Origin: Panaeolus papilionaceus
Taxonomy: Eukaryota > Basidiomycota > Agaricomycetes > Agaricales
Length of the DNA stretch: 64,000 bases
Assembly: GCA_015501605.1 (NCBI GenBank)
Contig: JADNRZ010000017.1
Location: 124,001-188,000 of the forward strand
Reading direction: 5' to 3'
Part shown: positions 1 to 12,722 of the stretch, piece after piece
Position numbering within the stretch: the first letter of the stretch is position 1
Layout of the letters: each line of letters begins with the position of its first letter
Made by a program: the position numbers and the translations under genes
The notes under the pieces: generated by a model
Database searches by the model: none
What the model was told of the DNA's origin: nothing
Seen by the model: the letters and a program-made list of their open reading frames with translations, nothing else

Positions 1-260
1 GGGTGCAAAGCTTCCCTTCAATGTCTCCGTCGGTCTTGGTGCTGAGTCGAAGCTGTGCCCGCCATCCAAATTGGGCGGTGTCCGAACACCGTAGGTGGTT
101 TGGCTGCCTTCAACAAATCATGTTAAAATCCACATTAGCAGATAGAAAGCAATAAACTTACCTTTATGTTCTCCGAATGCTATAAAGAAGAGTCACAGGC
201 TGTCATAGTATCGTTCATTTCATAATCGTTTGTCTCGGTCACCCTTGACTTTCTGCCTGA
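1..260 (-). other. possible 5' part of a gene running off the left edge
   Basis: On the minus strand a plausible intron (donor GTAAGT, acceptor TTGTTGAAG) lies at about 113-162. It is followed by a stretch with one open frame down to base 1. No start codon could be linked to it and the product is not recognised, so this is only a hint that a gene continues to the left. Confidence 0.2.
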
Positions 261-398
261 TATGTAAATTCTCACGGTAGTGGGCATGTTTCTGGGGCTG
301 CACCTCTTCGGTATTTATATTGCGAACCACCAACATGAAGTGGAATTCAGGACTTTGTTGAGCGTCTTTTAGCTCATAACTTGACATCTATCTGAGCT

Positions 399-3300
399 AT
401 GGCGACTGCCGTCGCTAGCTTTCATCCAATACCGCCTAATACCTGGCCCAACCACTCCCATTCTTTCAGTAACAACACCCATTTCAACGCACAATCGGCT
501 GGCCCAGGAGCAATGCCCGCATTGCAACGCTTTGCCACCGAATCTTCCACTTTATTTATACCCAATTCCGAGGTGGCGACACGCTCTTCCAATAGTTCCA
601 CATCTACACTCGTCAACCCCTCAGGCAGCGGCGTTGGTCCCAGTTCAAATCAGAGTCAGATGGCTCTAGCACATCGTCAGCCTGTATCTATGCCGATGCC
701 AACGGTACCAAACTTCGGTCTCCCACAAGCGGCTTCAACGCTTCCAATGGTCAGTGCTGGTTATCCACCAGTCAACGAGGTGGATATGACGCGGGATTTG
801 CTGAGGCGTGCCCTGGAGCATCTATCCGTCGTAATCGCTCGACCTGAACACTTTGGTGGCAGGCCAATACGTCTTGTCGTACATGGTGGGGCATGCATGC
901 TGCTTCATGAAGGTCTTCAGAGTATTTCACAACATCAGTACCGCGCCAATCCCCAGATGCCTAGACGGACTACAACCAAAGATGTTGATTATATTCACAG
1001 AGGCTTTGTTGCCGAGATGACTAGTTTAGGGATCCCTGACGCTGGTCAACGCTTGCAGAATTGTATTACAGAGACGGCTATCCATTTTCGCCTTGGGTTG
1101 GATTGGATGAATGACCATGCGGATATTGCATTGCCAATGCAATACGGGTGCGCACGCTGACATCCCATCTTGCTGTTGCTTAGCTAACTATAATTTCGTC
1201 AGACCCTACAACCAGAAATTTGACCCCGTGTATACAGCAGCCGTACAAGAGCGCAACATAAAGCTGCACACCGTCTTCACAAGTGAAAACCGTCTGCTCA
1301 CCCTGATAAGTGTCACCCCGTTTTGGGCAGTCGCGCTCAAGCTTGTTCGCTACACCAAATGGGACCCCGGTGATATTTGTTTCTTACTTAGGTTAGTATT
1401 AATCACTCCATTGTTCTTCTCTTCCCTTTCTTCATCGGATTCATCACATCCTATGCTGCATGATCTTCGTCCATTGAGCTGGTGGTTACGCTGTCTCAGG
1501 ACGCGTGAAATTTTCATCGGCAACGGTGTGCATCGACTCATGATGAGTCGGTATTGGTTTTTCTTAGATGGCTGGATACCTGGGAGTCAAGGACGACGAT
1601 ATTGTTGCAGCTGGCAACGAGATGAGATGCGACCATGCTATTTTTAGCCAGAAATGCTTTACTTTCATTTATGCGCTCGCTGTGACAGACTGCATGGGAG
1701 TTGCTGAGTATCTTCAGCGCGGATGCTTTGCTTTCTGTCCGGCATTATCCTTCATTATGCTCGCAGCTACGTTTAGGGTATCGTATTGTACCATTTCGTA
1801 CCTATGCCGAGTGCGTCGATCTCTCTATCCTGTTGGTCGCTGGAATAGCCAGTGACCGTTGGTTGACTGTTTTACTCGCCTTCATCGGCCACCTTTTACC
1901 CTTCCGAGTAATAAACTCTTTCCCCCAATCTAACGAATGATCTATCACCACAGATTGGGAGTAGTTCTCTCACAGCTGGAATGGACACCCGCCATCCTAG
2001 AGGAATGGCTTAGGTCCAACTGCGCTGCCATGGGGTACGCTCACTACGACTTCGTCAAGCTAGGCGTTATGAGGAGCCGGATCAACGATGCACTCAGCAC
2101 ACTCAAGATGTGGAACAGCGCTGTCGGTATCAGCGCTCCATCATCGAAGGAGACCCAGGTTCCGCCGATGTACCAGCCTCCCGCCTTCCCCCAAATTCTT
2201 CCTCCAGGTCAAACCGTCAGTGCTCATGATGCAATGGGTGGGGTGACGGACGCTCCACGAGAAGGCTGGTGGTCCAGCTTTGATCAGAAGGGGAAGAAGG
2301 GGAAGAAGAGTAACAGCAGTCGTGAATCTACTGATCACTTCATTCCACCACCACTCGCCCCCGATCCCTCTTCCACGGCTCCTGCTATGTCAAGGAGACA
2401 AAAGTCGCATAACCAGGACCAGAATTTCAACCCATTACCACCTGGAGTCTACAACGTGGCTGATTGGGGCTCTTCTGATTTAAAGCCATCTTCACGCCAG
2501 AGCAAATCAAGGTCCAAATCTCGTCATCGATCGCGATCACGAGGAAACTCTGACATTTTCGTTCCTCCCCCAATTGAGGAGCTCAATCTGAACGAGGATT
2601 GGAATCTTCTAGGAGATGCAGATGAAAGGCGCCGTGAAAGAGAGAAACGCAGGGCGAGGGAAAAGGCGAAGGTTCAGCAACGGGACCATGACTCAGATAG
2701 GGGACGACAGAGGGGGTACGATGGACGATACGCTCAGACTGCTGGACACGAATCCAGCGTTCTTCCGTCACAACCTTTGTCGAGATATTCCACCCAGCAG
2801 CCTTTTTCATCGTATCCCACAGTTGATCCAGACGCTGGCGCCCGCCTTGTCGTTTTGTCTCCTGGTCGCGTCGTTGTCGACCCCACAGGGACGGACAACA
2901 CCCTAGGAGCTTGGGGAGAGTACAACGGTCCTCCAGAGCGGGAGTTTCGCTTTCAAACGGACGACGATGCCGAGATGGAGGCCAAGAGACGACGTCGGTC
3001 CAAAGGGAGAACAACAGATGAAGAAGGGGAGGTGTTCATTCCTATGCCTGTACCTCCACAACCACAATTTCCCCCTGGTTCCAGTTCAAGGTCTCATGGA
3101 AAGAGCAAGAGTATGGGCCAAGGAACGATATCAGGCTCTGAAGGAGGCAGGCCATTCCCCAGTTATTTCACTCCCTATCATCCACCCCATGATACATCCT
3201 CCCAAACCGTACCTGTGATTCCTTCCCTTGCTCAAGAGTCGTACGACGTAGCCACCGATCAGTTCTATGACTCTTTCAGGAGGGACAAGGGGGCCAGTCG

Positions 3301-4270
3301 CCAGGTCAAGTCATCGCGAGAGAAGGAACGACACAGAACTGAGAAGGCGAGGGTCAAAGGCAGAAAGAGGGACAGAATTGGCAAGTTGATGGGACGAGGC
3401 ATGATCTGGGGTTCTTCTACAGCTGTGGAAACTCCAGGAGAAGCACCTGCTTCATCTTCGTACGTCGACAACGACGACAGTGCTGATGATACCGACACCG
3501 ACACTGAGACTGACGAAGATGAGGAACCGCGAGAACCAGCGTGGAAGACCATGTTCCCGTCACCTTTTGGCCCTCCTGTGTCATCAACACAGAACCCTAA
3601 CGAACGTCATCGGGTCGTGGAGCGCACTCATGGACATTCGCAATCGTTGGCGTTTATTCCAGGCCACAACTCACTCGCAGCCCCTCAGCACCACGTTGTG
3701 AGCCAGGGCTCTCGCCCATCATCGCGGAATCCTTCCAGAAATCCCTCAAGAAATCCTTCACCCAATCCTACTTCAGGGACGAGGAACCCTGCACCTTATA
3801 ATGTCCTTAGCGCTTCTCCTGTCGGCGTCAGTCCAATGAACCTTCCGAATGGACAGGGCTACGCCAGTGGTAACTATACTCAGGGCCAAAGGACCCAGTC
3901 AAGCCGCGCTCAGGTTCCTCACTCTGTTCAAACTCAGATACCGACAGGGAATATGCAGGTGCCCCACGATGCCCCTCCTGTTAGTGCCTCTGTTATGGAC
4001 CCTGCGGACGCTGCACAATTCCAATTCGAGCGACAGAAGATGCAATATGAACAGGAAAGGAAAGAACGAGAACTCCAGATGCAACAGCAGAGAGCAAATA
4101 CGTGGCATAGCTCACAACAACAGCAGCAGCACTCCAATGTTCAGCTATACCAGAATCAGCCTCGCTACTCCCAACCTCAGGCCCCATATTCAACTTCCCA
4201 ACCCCAGCAATATCATCACCAGCAGGTTAATCATCGCGGCGCCACGATGCCATCCTATCCTTATCGCTAG
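399..4270 (+). CDS. 1084-aa protein with nucleotidyltransferase-like N-terminal domain and long disordered RS/Q-rich tail
   Basis: Three exons are seen: 399-1147, 1203-1391 and 1954-4270. The introns are 1148-1202 and 1392-1953, both GT..AG with CTAAC-type branch points. The spliced length is 3255 nt, exactly 1085 codons. Residues 1-128 are Ser/Pro/Asn-rich. Residues about 129-345 look folded, with GGA near 165 followed by TTKDVDYI near 192-199. That is the hG-G...D-h-D arrangement of minimal nucleotidyltransferase folds, so this assignment is inferred from motif shape. The exon 2/exon 3 junction rebuilds a segment ending in WTPAILEEWLRSNCAAMGY. From about residue 400 the chain is low-complexity: an RSKSRSKSRHRSRSR block, basic KEKE-like runs, an acidic DDTDTDTETDEDEE block, NPSRNPSRNPS repeats and a Q-rich coiled-coil-like C-terminus. 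Substrate and role are unknown. The second intron, 562 nt, is unusually long for this genome. Confidence 0.8.
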
Positions 4271-6967
4271 AATTCCGTCTATCTTTTCCACATATAGAAA
4301 ACCTACGCTACTTGACGCCTCAGCACCCTGGCCATGCTTGACAGAGGATACTACTCGCCTTGCATCGGCTGGCCAGGACTGGACATCAGCGCCTCTTCAT
4401 TTTATCTATTTAATATTTCAGAACGTCAACAATCCACCACGCTCTCTTCTTTCGCAAACATGCTTTTTCTTGCACAATGATTGTGACTTCTATTGTACAT
4501 ACATCGCTATATATATTCTCCGCATCTGTTTTTTCATCTGTAACACTGGGACACTCGAAACAAATCTGTATATGTAAAGCACGACAATTACAGTGCTCTC
4601 TGTATTTCATTTTTTTGTCTTCCTCTATCTCTTCTATCATGTTATCTTGTACAATAAATCGCTAATATATATTTTTCAGCATTTTAAAACACGTTTTGCG
4701 TGAGCAATCAAGAATCGGAGGAAGTAATTCAGAACCCTGCATCTGTTAAATTGAGTCTAGTGCCACTAATAACAGGAGCGTTTCCTAAAAGAATCAAATT
4801 TCAGATGAACAATGCAACTTTTATATAGGCGGACCAAGTTGCCTTGCATGCCCTCCCTGTTCTTTCCCTCCCGAACTGATCTCGACCCCCTTTTGGTCTT
4901 CTTCTGACACCCAGCAAAATTAAACTTGCAACTCTGGGTTTCAATCTTGTTCTGGCCTTCGAAACCTTGTCTGATTCTTGTCTGTCCAAGCTTAATCTGC
5001 GTCGATGTGCTAGTCACTAAGAAAATGTGCTCCGGGCAGTGTCCTAGCAGCATGTTATCATTGTCAAGAGCGACACATTACTACGTTGGAGGAACACAAG
5101 GAACTTCCTAGCGGGGATGTCGCGTTTTCGTTTTCCAGTACAGCTGGAAACTCGTGATCCCTTTGAACCCTTCTCTTGAACTGAGAACTAGAGGAAATGA
5201 CGACACGGAAAGACACGGATCGGGACACACAAATGGGAACATCATCAAGTGTTCTCCTGAATCCTGACTTGCTGCAGTTGTGCTTCAATCCCTTGGCTAA
5301 TTATGTGGTTAAACCATCTTTGGTTGTGCAGCGAACTAGTCGACACTAGTGAACTTTATCGTCGGAGCCGCCGCCTGGTTTGGTATTTTGGTCTCTGTCC
5401 CAGTCATAATATTACCTCCCGAAAATTCAACTGCTACTGCTTTCTGGCGTTTTATCATTTAACGGGCTATTCCTTGATATTCTCCGCCTTGGGTCTATTC
5501 TAAATGCAGTAAAAAGGGACTCCCTGGCAACAACAGAAAATACAGTATGATTGTTAGGATGTCGCATCATCCTAAAAATTGGCTAATACACAGCTAATTG
5601 CGTTCAAATTTCATATCACGCTCGTCTTTGCGGCCCCTGTGGTAGTTCCGTGTCCCTGTCTTGGGATCAGAGGCGGCGTTTGACCATCACGCATCGACGC
5701 CTATTTCGTGTTGTATTTGGCCCATAAAGGTAGCGAGATTGGGGATTTCTGGTCGGATGGATTGAGAGCCGCGTGTTTTTATGGTGAGTTTTCGCCACAG
5801 ATCACTCAAATAATTATTTACTTATTCGTTTGACTCCATGTCAGCTTTCAGCATCGTGTTTGCTTATTTTTTGACTGGCAGATACCTGTTATCTGCGCAG
5901 GAATGGAACATGTCCCTTCCCGCGAGTTGTGAACAATTTAACACTTGGCAAAGCTCCGGACCACTGATCGAACATTGATTACATCGATATGACCTCCGCA
6001 TTGCCTGGCTCCTCGAATTCTTCCTCGAGGTTTCGTATCTATCAAAGAGAAGCGACTTGAAGGGGGAATTACCTTTTAATTTCCCTTCGCTACTGGTATC
6101 TTGTTATCCATCGGCCACAGCTTGAAACAACCTGCTCTCGACAAATTCCTCTCCGGTACTTGTCGTAATAAAAAAGTGGAGAAGTCGAGATGCCGCGGGG
6201 TGGATTGATGCTGCTGAAACTGGTGCCTTTGCGGCGTTTTCTGAGCTGTCCAACATCTCTGCAAAAGTTTTCCGTCTATTTGTCCCGATCTTGATTATTG
6301 ATCCACGAATTTAGGTGGAGGAGCCTCTGGGGCAACCTTTCCTAAACTAGAGAACAATGAAGAGCGAGCTGATAGTCCAATGAGGTTTGCCTCCGTGCTG
6401 GCAAGGGTCTTTCGCGGACATCGAATCATGTTGAAATCCTGGCTGCACCATCGAATCCGATCCAGCCCAGAACGGCACGGTAAAGACACTCTTGTTTTCA
6501 CCGGTCGTAAGCACATTACAATACCCTTTCATTGTCTGTCAGTGGGTTGTAATTGACATACTTTTGTTTGGATAGCAAACTCAAGGAACGGACAATATTC
6601 GACATTTTTTAGTGATGAGAGGATAATAACCCTGATAACTCGGATGCGGCTTGCGATCTCATCTCCATGGTCTTTTTTGCCACAGTGCCAACCCTTTATT
6701 ATCCACGAAACTCTTTAAGACAGGCCCATTCACGAGGACCCTGCAACGTGTATGTTTATGACCAGCTAAATAGCCACAAAGGTTCGAACAACTCAAATAC
6801 TCCTCGCTCTAACTCTCAATTTCTCTTCCGCTTTACTTCTCCTAACCGGGATTTGTTGCCATCCCCTCTTCAAAGGCGCCTATATCCCCTTCATCGCCTT
6901 TCCTCGGCCCCTCCCCTCTTCAACATTCTACAATTGTCTCTGATCGACTCCAATATTTCCATAATCG
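4271..6967. other. intergenic region, 2.7 kb
   Basis: Only short random ORFs are seen on either strand. The last 300 bases before the HMG-box gene are pyrimidine-rich, as is common for fungal promoters and 5' leaders. No repeat, RNA gene or conserved motif was recognised. Confidence 0.5.
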
Positions 6968-8448
6968 ATGCCTTCCGCTCGTGCCGTTGCTTGCGTCGAC
7001 ACATCAGATCCCGACATTACTTGGGACTCAGAAAGAGTTGCTGCGTCACTGCCTATACCTGAGTTCCCTTATTCTGACCCGACTAAAAAGTCGCATGCCC
7101 GCAAGCAGGCTCCGGGTCACATCCCTCGTCCCCGCAACCCGTTCATCCTCTTCCGCACCAACTTTGTTCGACAACAGAGGATACCTAACTCCGTGGAGAG
7201 CGACCATCGAAATATTTCTCGTATTGTCGGTAGGCTATGGAACGCGATGACCGAGGAGCAACGAGAGCCGTGGAAGGTGATGGCTGTTCGGGAGAGGGAA
7301 GAACACGCGAAGATTCATCCCGGATATCGATTTACGCCTGGAGTTCCGAGTGGTAGTAGGAAGAAGAAAGCAAAGCGGGGCGACGTCGATGCAGATGAGC
7401 TGGCGTATCGTGCGCACAAGGTCGAAAGTCCCCAATATGTTCTTGACGATACTGGCTATACGCCCCCAAGGCGCCCGTCATCATGCCCGCCTGGTGCTCG
7501 ACATGTACCGCACCTTCACTGTGACTCTCTTAGGCCGCGCGATGATCTGAGCCGACGACCGAGCAAAATCAGTACATTCTATCAAACCTATGATTCCCCC
7601 CTTCATCAAGCCTACCCTGGCCTGGCCGCCATGCAAGATTCTCCTTTCGCAACAGGACACATCCAACCTCTAGCACATGCCCACGGAGACTTGGGGTATC
7701 CGCAATCACAACACTACGACGGCAATGGTCGCTTTGACCACCCTGTTGGTCCCTACATTCCGCAATACAATAATGGAGCCGTCGATCAGCAATATGATGT
7801 CCACCAGTGGAGCGCCTACGAAAACCCCCACCATCCTGTTTCGCATTCGGGTCTTCTTCGAGTGAGTTTCTTTTTATTGTCAAATTGAATTGTGAACTAA
7901 AAACAATTACCGTCTTTTTTTTCTCATTATTTCCATAGGACGATGAACACCTCCCCGCTGTGTTACGCTCCCCGCCGATATTCACTGATCCGTTCTCCAA
8001 TTCTCTCAGCGGTTTAGATCATCGCTATGACCATGCCTCGAGCCTCGTTATGCAGCAAATCATGCGCTTTGAAGATCCAGTAGTCTCGCCTAAGAACGCG
8101 ACCTTCCCTTTTGATATTGCAAGGAAGTCAAGTCATTTCCCTGGGCGCGTTCTCCCCAAACCTATTCCTAATGCGAAGCAGAAGCGGGAGTCGACCGACC
8201 TCAATGGCAATCCATTCTCATTCGATCGTTCTTATCGGAACTCATCCAAGTCATTGACCTCGCTCTACATTGACTATTCTGGAGGCTTGCCGTCTCGCAA
8301 TTCATCAGGCCATTCGAATGGGATTGAATCGACTCAGGAGTACGCTCCCGATGAGCGCGCAGTTCCACTGCTCATCAGAGACATGTGTGCACACTCACCC
8401 ACAGACTCGTCGCTGTCGCCTCATACCTTACGTGATGATTCCCCTTGA
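6968..8448 (+). CDS. HMG-box (MATA_HMG-type) transcription factor
   Basis: Two exons, 6968-7861 and 7939-8448, are joined by a 77-nt GTGAGT..TAG intron and give 467 aa. The HMG box spans about residues 50-125. It begins HIPRPRNPFILFRTNF, continues with NISRIVGRLWNAMTEEQREPW, and ends with REREEHAKIHPGYRF. These are the three-helix core residues of the sequence-specific fungal MATA/SRY-like class. That class binds the DNA minor groove and in basidiomycetes often controls mating, dikaryon or fruiting programmes. A basic KKKAKR stretch just after the box could be a nuclear localisation signal. The remainder is Ser/Pro/His/Tyr-rich and probably an activation or interaction region. The 5' flank is long (2.7 kb), as expected for a regulator. 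Which HMG subfamily it belongs to cannot be settled here. Confidence 0.88.
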
Positions 8449-10270
8449 TTACTATGTCTTTGACCTCCTTTTCCTTCATGCCCCATCTCCATTCTACCTT
8501 GTACTATCTGCTTGTTGAACTTGATCCGGCATACCCTTTCACGACCGCTGCAAGTGCGATATTGATAGACCATTTTGTTCATCTCTTTCAATTTCTCTCT
8601 CTTCATTTGTTTCATTTCTGCGCTTGCGCTTTCGACCTTTCAATGTTACAACTTTGCATGACCTGCTTACCTCCACAGTTGTTTTTTTTTCACCGCCATT
8701 TCTGGAACACATGATTTTTCTTTGTGCTCGACCTTCTTTCTGGTTTGGTGGAGGCATCGGCAATAAGCATGTCAATATTCTATGACAGCACATCGAGGAA
8801 TCACAATCCTTTTTACATGTTGCTCATTTCACATTTTCTGTTCCGTTTCTAGTTCCTTTAGGTTGCAATGCCACATTTAGTTTCTGTTGGTACTTTTTCA
8901 CCCCCTTTGTCTCGATACGACCCTACCTTCCCCATCTGATTTTAACAGCCAAAGCGCCTTCATTTGTACCATAGCCTCATTGTCGAGACATCCCATTCCG
9001 ATTCATCAAACCACACCCACACATCGTATGATACTCTTTTACTTTATAACACCTTTTATATCTGAACGATAGGTTCCTAATATCTCACCAGTCAGATGTA
9101 CATAATTCTTCATTACAGTATTATCTCTTTGTATAAGTAGCTAATTCATTAACTGTCAAATGTCAAATACTCGTCGTTTTCTGCAACGTCATTCAAAAGG
9201 GCTCCATATCTTCTCTCAAGCCTTTGATTTTCTTTGAATGGGGTGGAATAAATTTGGAAAACAGCCTATGGGTTGTAGGAGAAGAAGTAGGATTCATGAC
9301 ATAAGATTTCTGTCAAGGAAAACGTGAACCTCGCTTGGAGTAAGATCGCTCGCACTTCCTTTTCGTGCTGGAGGTTTGCTTGGGTCACGATGCGTAAACT
9401 GAACTCTTTATTCGTACCAGACTTGTGGTTACCACATTCCCCGTAGAGATTTATTTTATCGTCACCAGAATCTTGTTACTTTGATCGTATTCTGTATGGT
9501 TTCAGAAGGACTGCCCAGGTGGGGCGAGCTCTTTGTAGACAGAAGGCTCAACGGTCACTGTGTTCGAATTCGGTGCTCAACGTGTTCTCAGCATGAAATA
9601 TCTGGAAATGGTTTCTATTTCTCCTTCGTAATTTGATTCCTTTGACCGTCGAATATTTGTGATTCCTTTTCTCCTCTCGATGAAATAGGCCGATGTTGAC
9701 TGATGTTAGTGGGTAGAAGAAGATAGGGGCAAAATTACTGCCGCTGATGGCCGGGTGCATTTTCACACATGCGTCCCGCACGCGGTGCCGGGCATCCTTC
9801 CCTCCTTCACCCACAAATATGGTGCCAAAAAAATTTCACGCTTACCTCGTGTTTGCTCTGCAGGGCTTTATTCCTCAAATAATATCGATTTCGCACAAAC
9901 TAGAAGGGTTAATTATCCAAGTTTTGTGACCTAGAACTGCGATACTGTCAACATGCGGTGTCTTCGGAATTTTAGGTTCAGTGGAAGGGAGGACCGCCAC
10001 ACCAGAGCTTCGTTGAACCCTTTAATGAGGCGCTTAAAGTATCCTGATCATATGATAGGGTATTATTACGACCATGTACGTCAATGCTGATGCACTGTTG
10101 ATAGATGCCCATGATGAACGGCGGTTACAACATCTATTTCTATCAAACATGGCTGTGTCGTTTTGATACGAGTATGGGCCTACTTAAAGCAGGCCAAACC
10201 ACATTTACTCGCTCTAATCTTCCTTCTTCACTTCCATTCTTCTGCGACAACTGCATACTTGTTTAGATCC
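8449..10270. other. intergenic region, 1.8 kb
   Basis: The first part is T/C-rich 3' flank of the HMG-box gene. The remainder carries no ORF or repeat I can support. An in-frame extension upstream of the next gene starts only from a TTG, so ATG 10271 was taken as its start. Confidence 0.5.
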
Positions 10271-12600
10271 ATGGCATCCTCCGATTTAAATGCCACTATC
10301 GCAAGTAGCGAACCCACCGCCACAAATCAACCAGGTGATCCTCAGCAAATGACGGACGCCCAGTCAAAAAACCAACAAGAGGGTACAGGGACGAGCTCTG
10401 GGGATACGGAGAAGGGAAAGGAAAAGGGAAAGCAAGCCGAAAAGGAGGGTGGGTCAGGCCACCTTAATCGACGTCTACCGGGCTTCAATCTTCCCTTGAA
10501 CTTCTACGAAAAGAATATGCGGCTCACAAATGCCAGATTGGACGCTTGTCATCAACAATATTTCCCCAGCGCGTTGAATCCGGTCGATATTATGAGCTTT
10601 CGATCTACGTGCGTATTTTCTATCATTTCCTGGTTGAACTGGAATTCAGACTAGTTCATTTTGATTTGTAGGCAGCCTCTCTTGACACTCCGCGAGCTGT
10701 CCATGCTGAGGATCATGAATGAACTGACCGAAAAGCCCAATTGGGAGGAGAAGGTATGTCTCCATCTCCTCGTCCCCTTCCCTTTAACTATAATCAAATC
10801 TCACGTCTACTTAGATATTCAACCCCGAGATCATCGCCAAATGGAAATCTGAAATGGTTTCAACGCCTATTACGCCCTCCATCTCCTCGCAAATGGCAGA
10901 GTACATCATTGCCGAACTCCAATACACTGCGCAATGCTACAAGCACACCGGACACATCAACACCTTTAACGTAGTCGTAAAATCCGATACCGCACTGCCT
11001 GTTTCCTTTATGGAGGAGCTACAGACTGCTATGCGACCACTCGAAGATGTACCAGAGCACCTGAAAGACTGGCACCCAGGATCGGACGGTAAAGTTCTGG
11101 ACCTCGTCCATCCCTCTCTCTTTCCCCTCGTTTACGGTAAAACGCGCATTCTCAACTTCCCAGACCATGTCCCCCTCCTTGAAGCAACTTCATACACAGG
11201 CAAAGGCACTGCACTCCCCATCCCCTCTATATTAGATCTAAACTCGGAATCAACCTGGGTGGACGACCCCGCTTCTCCATTTACCAATCGGAGACCGTAC
11301 AGTACTAAATTCCAATGGCTTCCTTGCGAAGTATCCTTCCTCCCTCCCACTTCCTCGTCTTCTGTCTCAACTTCCGCATCACTTTCACCCTCAACCAACG
11401 ATCTTAAACCCAAAATCGTATCATACATCAACAACCTTCACCCTGTACAACACGCAGACGTGTACAAGCTCGTGGAAATGGTGATAGACGCGGCGTTGCC
11501 TATGTGGGATAAGACCTTGCAGAGAGTGTTGGAAAACATTAGGAGGATTCCCATGAGGAGAACGAGGATCGATTATAATGGGATGTATGTTTCTGAAATT
11601 ATCCAACCTGAGCCCGGGGTGTTCGTCCCTCCTTCACCCCTACCAAAAACGGCGACAGGAGAGGGGCCCTCTTCAACTCCCTCGGCTACAGGTGTCGATG
11701 GCGGGAAGGCAGACCACCCAGAGGCTGTAGACGAAGGCCAAACAGGAGCAGGATCATCCAAAGGCAAAGAATCGACAACAAAGAAGGACAAAAAACCCCA
11801 CAAGCCAAAGAAAGACAGGTCCCCGCCGCCTATTATTGTCAATCTTCGCAAGAAATTCAAAAAACAAGGACTTCAGGTCATCGTCAAATTTGCCAACATC
11901 GAGTTGACGCCCGAAAAACCAAGCTACGATGGTGGCAGCTGGCATTTAGAAGGCCAACTTGTGAGTCTCTCTATCATCATCTCTCTCACCTTAACGACGT
12001 CATAACTCACAAAATAAAAACCTGCAGAACGAAAACATCTGCGCCTCGGCTTTGTATTACTACTCTTCTCACAACATCACAACATCCACACTCGCCTTCC
12101 GCCAACAATCCGATACATCACCTACCAACATAATAGCAATGCCTGACGGGTTCTTACCTGCCATCTACGGTGGCACAGAAAATAACTCTGGGGTTCAAAC
12201 CCTCGGGGGCGTTTCAACACCGCAAGGCCGCCTTCTCGTCTTCCCCAATGTGCTGCAGCACCAAGTACAACCTTTCTCACTCGCCGACCCTACGCAACGG
12301 GGCTGGCGCAAGATTCTGGCGCTGTTTTTGGTCGACCCGAATACGAGGATTATCAGCACGCGGCATGTGCCTCCGCAGAGGCGAGATTGGTGGGCCAAGG
12401 AGATGAAGGTGGGGAGTGTGAGGGGGTTGGGAGCGTTGCCTGTGGAGATCCAGGAGGAGGTTTTCGATGAGATGGAATTTCCGATTGGGATGAAGGAGGC
12501 GAAGGAGTTGAGGGAGGAGCTGATGAGTGAGAGGAAAGACTTCGAAGTTCAGTACGATAAGTCGTTTAATAGCGTTTCGTTTTCTCTGTGCGAGCATTGA
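10271..12600 (+). CDS. DUF4246 family protein, possible 2-oxoglutarate/Fe(II) fold
   Basis: Four exons (10271-10608, 10672-10753, 10815-11960, 12028-12600) give 2139 nt and 712 aa. Residues 1-70 are polar and lysine-rich. The body matches the fungal DUF4246 family as I know it, including RLPGFNLPLNFYEKNM, a block containing HPGSDGKVLDLVHPSLFPLVYG, and the C-terminal SWHLEGQLNENICASALYYY. Within that, H517-x-E519 (WHLEG), H600 (VLQHQVQPF) and a basic pair at 616-617 (WRKIL) form an HxE...H...R-like series. This resembles the metal and co-substrate ligands of double-stranded beta-helix dioxygenases. The enzymatic reading is inference, because family function is unassigned. A Lys/Pro insertion near residues 430-510 is probably disordered. 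The gene is convergent with the farnesyltransferase gene, with 122 bases between the stop codons. Confidence 0.85.
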
Positions 12601-12722
12601 GGGTGATTTGATTTCCTTCGATGTTTATCTTTCCGTTTCATCCAGTCGTTGTTCGATTTAATTGTACATAGATACATTATTTACTTATTTAACTATAAAA
12701 GAACCAAAAGAAAGACTTTGTA

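Noticed and set aside
10163..10270. N-terminal extension of the DUF4246 gene with a signal-peptide-like sequence
   Set aside because: The frame begins at a TTG, and ATG 10271 is the first in-frame ATG. The hydrophobic look comes from a pyrimidine-rich leader.
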